Shown: positions 1 to 5,899, numbered from the stretch's first letter. The stretch is 9,861 nt of DNA from Pseudorhodoplanes sp. (GCA_008933495.1 WBUW01000070.1:1-9861); one strand, 5' to 3'. Made by a program: numbers and translations. The notes: generated by a model not told the origin, from the letters alone.

Positions 1-130
1 GCGGCGAGCGCACGAACAACGCCCGCGTTTCGCCGGGGCGCGAAATGTCGTCGGTATATTGGCCTTTGCCCGTGATGAAACGCTGGTCTTCCTTGCGGCG
101 CACCGCCGCGCCGATCCCGGTTGCGCTCAT
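1..130 (-). CDS. coxL: Molybdenum hydroxylase large subunit (CoxL/xanthine dehydrogenase family), N-terminal fragment
   Basis: Only the first 43 codons are inside the window; the gene runs off the left edge. The visible protein begins MSATGIGAAVRRKEDQRF and continues through ITGKGQYTDDI. This is the usual N-terminus of the large, molybdopterin-cytosine-dinucleotide-binding subunit of aerobic CO dehydrogenase and related aldehyde or aromatic hydroxylases (the RRKED.RF.TG.G.Y.DD pattern). The start ATG at 128-130 is preceded by a strong Shine-Dalgarno GGAGGAA about 6 nt upstream. The iron-sulfur subunit gene ends 27 bp upstream on the same strand, so the two are cotranscribed. The substrate cannot be decided here. 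The active-site loop (AYRCSFR in true form I CoxL, AYRGAGR in form II) lies outside the window, so 'coxL' names the family and not proven CO oxidation. Confidence 0.88.
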   Translation of the reverse strand, partial: MSATGIGAAVRRKEDQRFITGKGQYTDDISRPGETRALFVRSP

Positions 131-157
131 GGCGGTTTCCTCCCGTTGTCCGGCCGG

Positions 158-625
158 TTATTTCATCGCGCGCGCGCCGGCCGCGATCGCTTTGACGATA
201 TTGTGGTAGCCCGTGCACCGGCACAGATTGCCGTCCAGCTCCTCGCGGATGGTGCGATCGTCGAGGTCGTGACCCTTGCGGCTGACGATGTCGACCGCGG
301 CCATGATCATCCCGGGCGTGCAATAGCCACACTGCAGGCCGTGATGCTCGCGGAACGCCTCCTGCATCGGATGCAGCTTCGAGCCGTTGGCGAGACCTTC
401 GATGGTCGTCACATTCGCACCGTCCGCCTGCCACACAAACATGGTGCACGACTTGATCGCCCTGCCGTCGACATGCACGACGCAGGCCCCGCATTGCGAG
501 GTGTCGCAACCGACATGGGTGCCGGTGAGTCGCAGATGCTCGCGCAGGAATTGCACCAGCAGGGTGCGGGGATCGACATCAGCGGTGACGGCTTTGCCGT
601 TCACCGTCATCGAGACGGCGGTCAT
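158..625 (-). CDS. coxS: Molybdenum hydroxylase iron-sulfur subunit (CoxS-type, two [2Fe-2S] clusters)
   Basis: The 155-aa product has the full two-domain layout of small subunits of the xanthine dehydrogenase/CO dehydrogenase family, which pass electrons from the molybdenum site to the FAD subunit. The N-terminal plant-ferredoxin-like domain has cluster ligands C40, C45, C48 and C60 (CDTSQCGAC then C). The C-terminal helical domain has C99, C102, C135 and C137 (CGYCTPGM and CRCTGYHNI). All eight cysteines are present. The reading frame stays open upstream to 766, but I place the start at 623-625: this gives the family-typical N-terminus (MTAVSMTVNGK) and has a strong GGGGGAGGAG ribosome site 6 nt before it. 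The large-subunit gene follows at a 27-bp gap. No medium (FAD) subunit gene precedes it; in S-L-M ordered clusters it would lie beyond the left edge. Family is certain, substrate unknown. Confidence 0.95.
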   Translation of the reverse strand: MTAVSMTVNGKAVTADVDPRTLLVQFLREHLRLTGTHVGCDTSQCGACVVHVDGRAIKSCTMFVWQADGANVTTIEGLANGSKLHPMQEAFREHHGLQCGYCTPGMIMAAVDIVSRKGHDLDDRTIREELDGNLCRCTGYHNIVKAIAAGARAMK

Positions 626-928
626 GGCTCTCCTCCCCCAAATCCAATCCTTGTGATGTTGCGCCGCAGCAAAACACCGGGTATCCGGCTCAAATTCTTT
701 GAACTCGAGGCCCGTCTCCCTTTTTGAATGATGACAAGTCTGACCCGCGGCCGTGTTCGCGGTCAAGGGACCGCCGGCCGGGACGGTGGGTATTCCTGCG
801 CAATTGTGACGGAGAATTAATCGGCAAAGGCGGACGAGAGCGCTTTTTGCCGGCGGTGCGCCGTTATATGCTGATGCATTGCAGCATGGTGTGCGATTCC
901 CCCCACCTGCCGTATTGGAGGTCGAGAC
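626..928. other. Divergent intergenic region between coxS and the BA14K gene
   Basis: This 303-bp stretch lies between two genes read outward, so it should carry both promoters. I see no convincing -35/-10 pair on either strand. The best plus-strand candidate is a TATATG about 60 bp before the BA14K start, with a poor -35. It holds one GC-rich hairpin (748-780, listed separately) and a short inverted repeat TGCTG/CAGCA around ATGCAT at 870-886. An open frame covers much of it as an upstream extension of coxS, but codon content and the strong coxS ribosome site argue against translation. Confidence 0.5.
748..780. repeat. GC-rich inverted repeat (hairpin) between divergent genes
   Basis: The inner arms GCGGTC (759-764) and GACCGC (769-774) flank an AAGG loop. 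The stem continues with CGGCCG (748-753) pairing with CGGCCG (775-780), with a 5-nt bulge on the left arm. There is no T-run on either side, so it is not an intrinsic terminator. It could be an operator or mRNA leader structure, or chance in GC-rich DNA. Confidence 0.4.
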
Positions 929-1255
929 ATGCTATCCAGAAACAGGCTTTCGAAGCTGATCGCGGGCGCCGCCGCGCTGACCGTCTTCGCCGCCGTGGCT
1001 TTGACCGCAGCCCCCGCCGACGCCCGAAACCGCACGGGCGCGTTCCTTGGCGGGCTGGCCGCGGGCGCGATCATCGGCGGTGTCGTCGCCGGCGCCGGCG
1101 CCCCCGTCTATGCGGCACCGCCGCCGCCGGTCTATGTCGCCCCGGCGCCGGTCTATGACGATGCGGTTGCCTATTGCATGCGGCGCTTCCGCTCCTACAA
1201 CCCGCACACCGGCACCTATATCGGATACGACGGTATCGAGCGTCCCTGCCCGTAA
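929..1255 (+). CDS. BA14K-family small exported protein
   Basis: The 108-aa protein has four parts. A signal peptide (1-32) has a basic start, a hydrophobic Ala/Leu/Val core and a likely cut after the ADA at 30-32. A glycine/alanine-rich hydrophobic segment follows (about 38-58) and could sit in or on a membrane. A short Pro/Ala/Val/Tyr linker (about 60-76) repeats PVYVAPAPVY. The C-terminal module (about 80-108) has the pattern C83-M-RRFRSYNP-TGTYIGYDG---PC107. That last module is the BA14K motif, first known from a Brucella immunoreactive 14-kDa lectin-like protein and common in Hyphomicrobiales; C83 and C107 may form a disulfide in the periplasm. The start has a good ribosome site (GGAGG, 7 nt before the ATG). 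The gene is monocistronic with its own terminator and opposes the flanking cox genes. Its molecular function is not established for the family. Confidence 0.88.
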   Translation: MLSRNRLSKLIAGAAALTVFAAVALTAAPADARNRTGAFLGGLAAGAIIGGVVAGAGAPVYAAPPPPVYVAPAPVYDDAVAYCMRRFRSYNPHTGTYIGYDGIERPCP

Positions 1256-1278
1256 CGGTCGCCGACAGACCAACGAAG

Positions 1279-1303
1279 AACCCGCCGCAGCCGGCGGGTT
1301 TTT
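1279..1303 (+). terminator. Rho-independent terminator of the BA14K gene
   Basis: A perfect stem AACCCGCCG / CGGCGGGTT (1279-1287 with 1292-1300) encloses a 4-nt CAGC loop and ends in a five-T run (1299-1303) that overlaps the stem base. It starts 23 bp after the BA14K stop codon. On the minus strand the same stem is followed only by a broken T tract (TTCTTC), so it may weakly serve coxG, which ends at 1327, as well. Confidence 0.88.
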
Positions 1304-1326
1304 CATGGCGCGCGGCGGCAAACGTG

Positions 1327-1776
1327 TCAGCGCGAGCCGACGGCGTTGGCGAACTTTTCAAAGAACTGGTCCGCAAGCTTCTTGGCGACGCCATTGATCA
1401 GGCGCTGTCCGAGCTGGGCGAGCTTGCCGCCGATCTGGGCTTCGACATTGTAGGTCAGAAGCGTGCCGCCGTCCTTCTCGGCCAGCGTCACCGCGGCCCC
1501 GCCCTTGGCGAAGCCGGCAACGCCACCGTCACCCTGCCCGAAAATGCGATAGCTGTTCGGCGGATCGAGATCGGACAGCGTCACCTTGCCTTTGAAGCGC
1601 GCCTTGACGGGACCGATCTTGTTGACGGCGACCGCGGCGAATTCGGTGTCCGAAACCTTCTCAAGCGTTTCGCATCCCGGAATCGAGGCCTTGAGAACCT
1701 CGGGGTCGTTCAGCATCGTCCACACCACCTCGCGCGAAGCGGGCAATTGCACCTCGCCGGACATTGTCATCGCCAT
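1327..1776 (-). CDS. coxG: CoxG-family SRPBCC protein (CO dehydrogenase subunit G-like)
   Basis: The 149-aa protein matches the CoxG/CoxG-like branch of the START/Bet v1 (SRPBCC) fold. It opens with a strand and the helix pattern LPASREVVWTMLNDPEVL (11-28), then the diagnostic SIPGCETLEKV (31-41). Other hallmarks are the GPVKARFKGKVTLSDLDPP region (55-73), a GxGDGG-A-GFAKGGAAVTL stretch (80-98), the strand TLLTYNVEAQIGGKLAQLG and a C-terminal helix ending FFEKFANAV. CoxG proteins are thought to connect the dehydrogenase with the membrane or quinone pool through a hydrophobic cavity. The start ATG (1774-1776) has GGGAG six bases upstream. Longer CoxG proteins carry an extra C-terminal tail; this one ends just after the core fold. 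It lies 18 bp after the deacetylase-like gene on the same strand, suggesting cotranscription. It is separated from coxS by the oppositely oriented BA14K gene. Confidence 0.9.
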   Translation of the reverse strand: MAMTMSGEVQLPASREVVWTMLNDPEVLKASIPGCETLEKVSDTEFAAVAVNKIGPVKARFKGKVTLSDLDPPNSYRIFGQGDGGVAGFAKGGAAVTLAEKDGGTLLTYNVEAQIGGKLAQLGQRLINGVAKKLADQFFEKFANAVGSR

Positions 1777-1794
1777 GAGTCGCTCCCGGATGCG

Positions 1795-2436
1795 TCAGCG
1801 TCTGGTCACATAGTCTTCAATCGGCCGCACGACTATTCCCTCGACGATCGGCATGCAATCAGGCGGGAAATCCTGCCGCAAGTGGGCTCCGGCCTGCTGG
1901 ACCCGGTCAAGGAAATCCTCCAGATGCCGCATGGCGCCGCTCGGTACGTCGTGCAGCGCCATCAGCGTCCAGGGTTGCGCGCGGCACTGCGCGAGCGCGC
2001 GCTCGACCCAGCCCTCCGGATCGCTCCAGTCGCGCGGGATCGCATGCCAGAGCACGCAGGTAAAACCGCCGGTCTTGAGAAAATCGAGCGCCGACGGGTT
2101 GAACAGCCGACGGTCGAGATGACCGCCGCCGCCGAACGGACGGAAATAACGGCGCAGGTGGGAGAGTTCGCCGATCGCGGCCTGGGTCGTCCCGATCTCG
2201 CGCTCGCCGGTATCGGTCTCGACGCGGTCGCCGAAAGGAATGCGATGCGTCCAGGTATGGTTTCCGATCCAGTGCCCTTCGGCATGGGCCCGTTCGGCCA
2301 GCGCGCGCGCCCGCACGAGTTTCTCGCCGATCACGAAAAACGTCGAGCGGATGGCCCGCCGCGCCAGCACGTCGAGCACATGGGGCGTCGTCTCGGGCTC
2401 GGGCCCGTTATCGAAGGTCAAAGTCAGCTCGAACAT
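1795..2436 (-). CDS. Polysaccharide deacetylase family (NodB-fold) protein with TFDNGP motif
   Basis: The 213-aa protein covers a NodB-type carbohydrate-esterase-4 domain from its first residues. Motif 1 is TFDNGP (7-12), where the family standard is TFDDGP. The catalytic-base Asp (D9) is kept, but the second Asp, normally a metal ligand, is N10. Motif 2 keeps both metal histidines (NHTWTH, H60 and H64). Motif 3 is R99-P-F-G102, motif 4 has D136-W137, and motif 5 is LHDV (H162, D163). There is no signal peptide, so the protein is predicted cytoplasmic, unlike cell-wall deacetylases. The start ATG (2434-2436) has only a weak AAGGG site very close to it, but the family core begins at residue 3, so no later start is possible. 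It probably forms an operon with coxG 18 bp downstream. Fold assignment is secure. The substrate is unknown, and the Asn substitution makes normal metal-dependent deacetylation uncertain. Confidence 0.87.
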   Translation of the reverse strand: MFELTLTFDNGPEPETTPHVLDVLARRAIRSTFFVIGEKLVRARALAERAHAEGHWIGNHTWTHRIPFGDRVETDTGEREIGTTQAAIGELSHLRRYFRPFGGGGHLDRRLFNPSALDFLKTGGFTCVLWHAIPRDWSDPEGWVERALAQCRAQPWTLMALHDVPSGAMRHLEDFLDRVQQAGAHLRQDFPPDCMPIVEGIVVRPIEDYVTRR

Positions 2437-2500
2437 GCGCCCTTATCGGACGAAGCGCCGCGCGGAGCAATATCACCGCCGGGAATGGCATCATGCGCCA

Positions 2501-2557
2501 CAAAGCCCTCAAGCGGGATGACTTTTCCTCGAATTGTCATCCCGCTTTAGCTCTTTG
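2501..2557. repeat. Perfect 12-bp inverted repeat with extended stem (first half of a composite intergenic repeat)
   Basis: The arms AAGCGGGATGAC (2511-2522) and GTCATCCCGCTT (2536-2547) are perfectly complementary around a 13-nt loop. The stem resumes after a 5x5 internal loop with CAAAG (2501-2505) pairing CTTTG (2553-2557). It lies in the 208-bp gap between the divergent deacetylase and pcaB genes. A T-rich stretch follows the right arm, so it could also stop transcription on the plus strand. I recall similar CATCCCGCTT...CTTTGTTTGAGCATGATC strings as dispersed elements in Bradyrhizobium-type genomes. Confidence 0.75.
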
Positions 2558-2560
2558 TTT

Positions 2561-2609
2561 GAGCATGATCTTTTCCGAAAATCGCTTCACACTTTTCGGG
2601 ATCATGCCC
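2561..2609. repeat. Dispersed 'GAGCATGATC' palindromic element (second half of the composite repeat)
   Basis: The outer arms GAGCATGATC (2561-2570) and GATCATGCCC (2600-2609) pair at nine of ten positions. After a TTTT bulge, the inner arms CCGAAAA (2575-2581) and TTTTCGG (2593-2599) pair perfectly around an 11-nt loop. From memory this is a very common intergenic palindrome in Bradyrhizobium, Rhodopseudomonas and relatives, and copy number within this genome would confirm it. It ends only 35 bp before the pcaB start, so it would fall within the promoter or the mRNA leader of the pca operon. Confidence 0.78.
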
Positions 2610-2644
2610 TAATGTGTGCCGCGCAATTAGGCCAGAATCCCGCA

Positions 2645-4009
2645 ATGCCAAGCCCGCTTCTGCCGCCCACTTTGCTCGGCCCCCTCTATTCCAGCGCCGC
2701 CATGCGCGAGGTGATGACCGACCGCGCCCGCCTCCAGCGCATGCTCGACGTCGAAGCCGCGCTCGCCCGCGCCCAGGCCCGTCTCGCCATCATCCCGCGC
2801 AACGCCGCCAAGCCGATCCGCGCGGCGTGCGACGCCAGCCGCTTCGATCTCGAAAAGCTTGGCGAGGCGGCCGTGAGCGCCGGCAATCTCGCGATCCCGC
2901 TGGTCAAGGCGCTGACCGAAGCGGTCGCCAGGCGGAATGCGGCGGCGGCGCGCTACGTTCACTGGGGTGCGACCAGCCAGGACATTATCGACACCGCCCT
3001 CGTGCTCGATCTGCGCGCGGCCTTCGACGCACTCGACAGGGATATCCGGCGCGCGGTCGCCGCCTTCACGCGGCTGGCGCGACGGCACAAATACACCCCG
3101 ACCGTCGCCCGCACCTGGCTGCAGCAGGCGCTGCCGATGCCCTTCGGCCTCAAGGTGGCGGGTTATGCGGCCGCGCTCGCGCGAACGCGGACCCGGTTGC
3201 GGCGGCTTCGCAAGGACGCGCTGGTGCTGCAATTCGGCGGGGCGGCCGGCACGCTTGCGGCGCTCGGGACCCGCGGCCTCGATGTGGCGCGTGCGCTCGC
3301 CAGGGAGCTCGATCTGCCGCTGCCGGACGCGCCCTGGCACAGCCATCGCGACCGCCTCGGCGAGGTCGCATCGGCGTTCGCGATCCTGTCCGGCACCTGC
3401 GGAAAGATCGCGCGCGACATGTCGCTGCTGATGCAGACCGAGGTCGGCGAAGCCTTCGAGCCGGCGGCCGCCGGCCGCGGCGGATCGTCGACGATGCCGC
3501 ACAAGCGCAATCCGGTTGCGGCGGCCGCCGCGCTCGCCTGCGCGCAGATCGCGCCGCACCTTGCCGCCACGATCCTGGCCGCCGAAATTCAGGAGCACGA
3601 ACGCGCCGTCGGTGCCTGGGCGGCGGAATGGCCGACCTTCCCCGTGCTGGCGCTCGTTACCTCCGGCGCGCTGTCCGCGATCGTCGATATCGCCGAGGGA
3701 CTGACCGTCGACGCCAAGCGGATGCGGGCCAACCTCGACCTGACGCATGGTCTAATCATGGCCGAAGCGGTGTCGATGACGCTCGCAAAAACGCTCGGCA
3801 AGGCACAGGCGCACAGGCTTGTGGAAGCCGCGAGCAGGAAGGCGGCAACGTCGAAGACGCATCTGAAGGACATTCTGCTGAACGACAAGGCCGTCCGTAC
3901 CGTGATCTCGGCCAAGGAGATCGAACGCCTGTTCGAACCGGCGAGCTACCACGGCGTCGCCCGGCTGCTGACCGAGCGCCTGCTCGCTTCGGCCAGGGAC
4001 GGAAAATAG
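2645..4009 (+). CDS. pcaB: 3-carboxy-cis,cis-muconate cycloisomerase
   Basis: The enzyme turns 3-carboxy-cis,cis-muconate into 4-carboxymuconolactone, the second step of protocatechuate ortho-cleavage in the cytoplasm. The 454-aa length matches the family (about 450). It belongs to the fumarase/aspartase superfamily: the HWGATSQDIIDT block (107-117) and the signature GGSSTMPHKRNP (279-290) are intact. The N-terminal SPLLPPTLLGPLYSSAAMREVMTDRARLQ-type start (residues 3-31) is also typical of PcaB. The frame is open back to 2534 with earlier ATGs at 2534 and 2612, but these lie in or right beside the repeat element and would add non-family residues. I chose 2645 on homology although its ribosome site is poor. 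It is the first gene of pcaBDC, and pcaD follows after 29 bp. Confidence 0.95.
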   Translation: MPSPLLPPTLLGPLYSSAAMREVMTDRARLQRMLDVEAALARAQARLAIIPRNAAKPIRAACDASRFDLEKLGEAAVSAGNLAIPLVKALTEAVARRNAAAARYVHWGATSQDIIDTALVLDLRAAFDALDRDIRRAVAAFTRLARRHKYTPTVARTWLQQALPMPFGLKVAGYAAALARTRTRLRRLRKDALVLQFGGAAGTLAALGTRGLDVARALARELDLPLPDAPWHSHRDRLGEVASAFAILSGTCGKIARDMSLLMQTEVGEAFEPAAAGRGGSSTMPHKRNPVAAAAALACAQIAPHLAATILAAEIQEHERAVGAWAAEWPTFPVLALVTSGALSAIVDIAEGLTVDAKRMRANLDLTHGLIMAEAVSMTLAKTLGKAQAHRLVEAASRKAATSKTHLKDILLNDKAVRTVISAKEIERLFEPASYHGVARLLTERLLASARDGK

Positions 4010-4038
4010 CCGCGAAAAAATCACCACGGAGGAACCCG

Positions 4039-4821
4039 ATGCCTATGATCGAGGTCGATGGCTGCCCGATTCATGTCGAGGTCGAGGGCCCGGCCGGCGC
4101 GCCCGCTCTCATGCTGTCGAATTCGCTCGGCACCACCCTCAACATGTGGGACCCGCAGGCACGCGCCTTTACCGAGAAATTCCGGCTGATCCGTTACGAC
4201 CGCCGCGGGCACGGCCGCTCCGGCGTCAGCCCTGGCCCCTACACGATGGAACGGCTCGGCCGCGACGCGCTCGCCATTCTCGATGCGCTTGGCGTGCAGA
4301 AGACGCATTGGTGCGGCCTGTCGATGGGCGGCATGGTCGGCCAGTGGCTGGGCGCCCATGCGCCCGAGCGCATGGAGCGGATCATCCTGTCCAACACCTC
4401 CTGCTACTATGCCGACAAGGAGGTCTGGAACGCGCGCATCCGGTTCATCCGCGAAAAGGGCCTCTCGGCCATCGTCGAGGGAACCATGGAGCGCTGGTTC
4501 ACCAAGGGTTTCCGCGAGCGCTCGCCGCAGGTCATCCAGCGCATGACCGACATGCTGCTGGCGACGCCGCTCGACGGCTATATTGCCTGCTGCGAGGCGG
4601 TGCGCGACATGGATCATCGCGCGCTGCTGTCGAATATCGCGGCGCCCACGCTCATCATCGCCGGCACGCAGGATCCGGCGACGACGGTCCAGGATGCGCA
4701 GTTCATGCACGCGCGGATCAAGGGCGCGCGGCTCGCCCCGATCGATGCCGCCCATATTTCGAATATCGAGCAGCCGGACGCGTTCACACGCACGGCGCTC
4801 GACTTCCTGACGGCGAAGTGA
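4039..4821 (+). CDS. pcaD: 3-oxoadipate enol-lactone hydrolase
   Basis: This 260-aa alpha/beta-hydrolase converts beta-ketoadipate enol-lactone to beta-ketoadipate (3-oxoadipate), the last step before the CoA-transferase. The nucleophile elbow is GLSMGG with S95 (93-98). The acid is probably D212 in AGTQDPAT, and the histidine H239 in DAAHISNIEQP completes the triad. The SNSLGTTLNMWDPQ block (27-40) and IRYDRRGHGRS (51-61) are highly typical of PcaD. The start at 4039 has a GGAGGA ribosome site five to six bases upstream. The same frame is open far upstream through pcaB, but that stretch is out-of-frame shadow. pcaC begins 13 bp after the stop, giving a tight pcaB-pcaD-pcaC operon. Length and motifs are complete; I see no damage. 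Confidence 0.96.
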   Translation: MPMIEVDGCPIHVEVEGPAGAPALMLSNSLGTTLNMWDPQARAFTEKFRLIRYDRRGHGRSGVSPGPYTMERLGRDALAILDALGVQKTHWCGLSMGGMVGQWLGAHAPERMERIILSNTSCYYADKEVWNARIRFIREKGLSAIVEGTMERWFTKGFRERSPQVIQRMTDMLLATPLDGYIACCEAVRDMDHRALLSNIAAPTLIIAGTQDPATTVQDAQFMHARIKGARLAPIDAAHISNIEQPDAFTRTALDFLTAK

Positions 4822-4834
4822 CCGGGAGCCCATA

Positions 4835-5227
4835 ATGGACGATATGGAACGCCACACGCGCGGCATGGCCAAGCGGCGCACGGTACTCGGCAATGCCTGG
4901 GTCGATCGCGCCAACGCGGGCAAGAACGCGTTCAACGCGGAGTTTCAGGATTTCATCACGCGCTATGCCTGGGGCGAGATCTGGACCCGCCCGCATTACG
5001 ACGATCGCACGCGCCGCGTGCTCGTCATCGGCACGATGATCGCGCTCGACAAATGGGCCGAATTCCGCATGCACGTGCGGGCCGCAATGGTCGAGGGCGG
5101 ATTTGACGCCGACGACATCAAGGAAATCATCCTGCAGCAGGCGATCTATTGCGGGGTGCCGGCGGCCAACCACGCGTTCAAGGAAGCCGGCGAGGTTCTG
5201 GCCGAGCTCGGCGCGATCAAGGCCTGA
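4835..5227 (+). CDS. pcaC: 4-carboxymuconolactone decarboxylase
   Basis: The 130-aa product is the usual size for PcaC, which decarboxylates 4-carboxymuconolactone to beta-ketoadipate enol-lactone, the substrate of the preceding gene's enzyme. It is a small all-helical CMD-fold protein related to AhpD but without the AhpD CxxC pair. Recognisable blocks are RRTVLGNAWVDRA (14-26), FITRYAWGEIWTRP (40-53), LVIGTMIALDKWAEFRMHVRAA (63-84) and the active-site-side YCGVPAANHAFKEA (105-118). The start has GGGAG upstream at normal spacing, 13 bp after pcaD. This is the last gene of the operon. The next gene reads toward it, and the 37-bp gap holds no T-tailed hairpin. pcaHG, which often follow pcaC, are absent here. 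Confidence 0.96.
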   Translation: MDDMERHTRGMAKRRTVLGNAWVDRANAGKNAFNAEFQDFITRYAWGEIWTRPHYDDRTRRVLVIGTMIALDKWAEFRMHVRAAMVEGGFDADDIKEIILQQAIYCGVPAANHAFKEAGEVLAELGAIKA

Positions 5228-5264
5228 TCCGCATCCGGTTGCGCGCGACCGCGCTCGCCGCCCC

Positions 5265-5771
5265 TCACTTCCGCTTTCGGGTGCCGGCGGCGCGGCTCCG
5301 CGCGGGTGTATCCTCGGTCGCTGCGATGCGCTCGGCGAGGCCCAGGGTCGCCGCCAGACCGGCCAGCCAGAGCGCGGGGCGATGTTCGTTGAAGAATTGC
5401 GGGCTTGCTTCGAGCAAGGCGGGCGCGGCCGACAGAAAGGTCGACACCACCACCAGCACGACGCCGGCATCCAGCAAATCGTAATTGACCGTGCCGCCCG
5501 CGAGGCTGCGGACGCGGTCCGCAACATGGATCGCAAACACGACCGCAACCGCGAGCTTGATCGTCCCCAGAAAGGCCGCGAGCCGGATCAGGCCGCGCGG
5601 GCCGAGATCGGCAAGCCCGCCAAGGTCGTGGACCGCGCGCGCAAAGCTCGCCTGATCGAGGCCGTAGACGGGCGAGGTGAGAATATGGACGGCGTCGCGC
5701 CCGAACGCCGCCGCGAAATAGAACGCGACCGCGACGATCAGACAGGGAATCGCGTAGCTGAGCCGCCGCAT
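5265..5771 (-). CDS. Unrecognised four-helix integral membrane protein
   Basis: I do not recognise a family for this 168-aa protein. It has four hydrophobic segments at about residues 5-24, 61-84, 99-120 and 132-150. A roughly 35-residue polar loop (25-60, ending DLGGLADLGPRGL) lies between the first two. The C-terminal tail is short and basic (RSRAAGTRKRK), suggesting both ends are cytoplasmic. Helix 2 carries a conserved-looking IKLAVAVVFAIHVADRVRSL stretch with His82. The coding call is supported by an excellent ribosome site (GGAGGAAGCA just before the ATG) and coherent membrane topology. It is alone on its strand: convergent with pcaC 37 bp away, and with the AraC gene 166 bp upstream on the same strand. 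Nothing ties it functionally to either neighbour. Confidence 0.75.
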   Translation of the reverse strand: MRRLSYAIPCLIVAVAFYFAAAFGRDAVHILTSPVYGLDQASFARAVHDLGGLADLGPRGLIRLAAFLGTIKLAVAVVFAIHVADRVRSLAGGTVNYDLLDAGVVLVVVSTFLSAAPALLEASPQFFNEHRPALWLAGLAATLGLAERIAATEDTPARSRAAGTRKRK

Positions 5772-5849
5772 TGCTTCCTCCGGAGGCGCCCGCCATTCGG
5801 CACGTTATCCGTCATAACCAAATTCGGCTCTCGCCCCGGTCCGGGCAAT

Positions 5850-5866
5850 GTAAACCTTTTGTTTAC
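5850..5866. promoter_or_regulatory. Palindrome GTAAAC-N5-GTTTAC, possible operator
   Basis: GTAAAC (5850-5855) and GTTTAC (5861-5866) are perfect inverted half-sites separated by CTTTT. The site is AT-rich in a very GC-rich setting and lies about 80 bp upstream of the membrane-protein gene (start at 5771). It is suited to binding a dimeric regulator near that gene's promoter. No regulator is identified. Confidence 0.4.
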
Positions 5867-5899
5867 CTTAAAATGCGCCACGCGCGCCAAGGAGCGGTT

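Noticed and set aside
59..727. Plus-strand open frame opposite coxS and coxL
   Set aside because: It is antisense to eight-cysteine coxS and has no ribosome site or recognisable domain.
1795..2436. Calling the deacetylase NodB (nodulation) or a cell-wall enzyme
   Set aside because: It has no export signal and no nod neighbours, and motif 1 is altered; only the fold is supported.
1174..2550. Long plus-strand open frame opposite coxG and the deacetylase gene
   Set aside because: It starts inside the BA14K gene and has low-complexity antisense composition; both minus-strand genes carry clear family motifs.
2614..4038. Upstream in-frame extension of pcaD running through pcaB
   Set aside because: This segment is out-of-frame shadow of pcaB, with arginine/alanine-rich nonsense; pcaD has its own strong ribosome site at 4039.
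5228..5264. Possible terminator between the convergent pcaC and membrane-protein genes
   Set aside because: GGTTGCGCGCGACC is only near-palindromic and no T-run follows on either strand.
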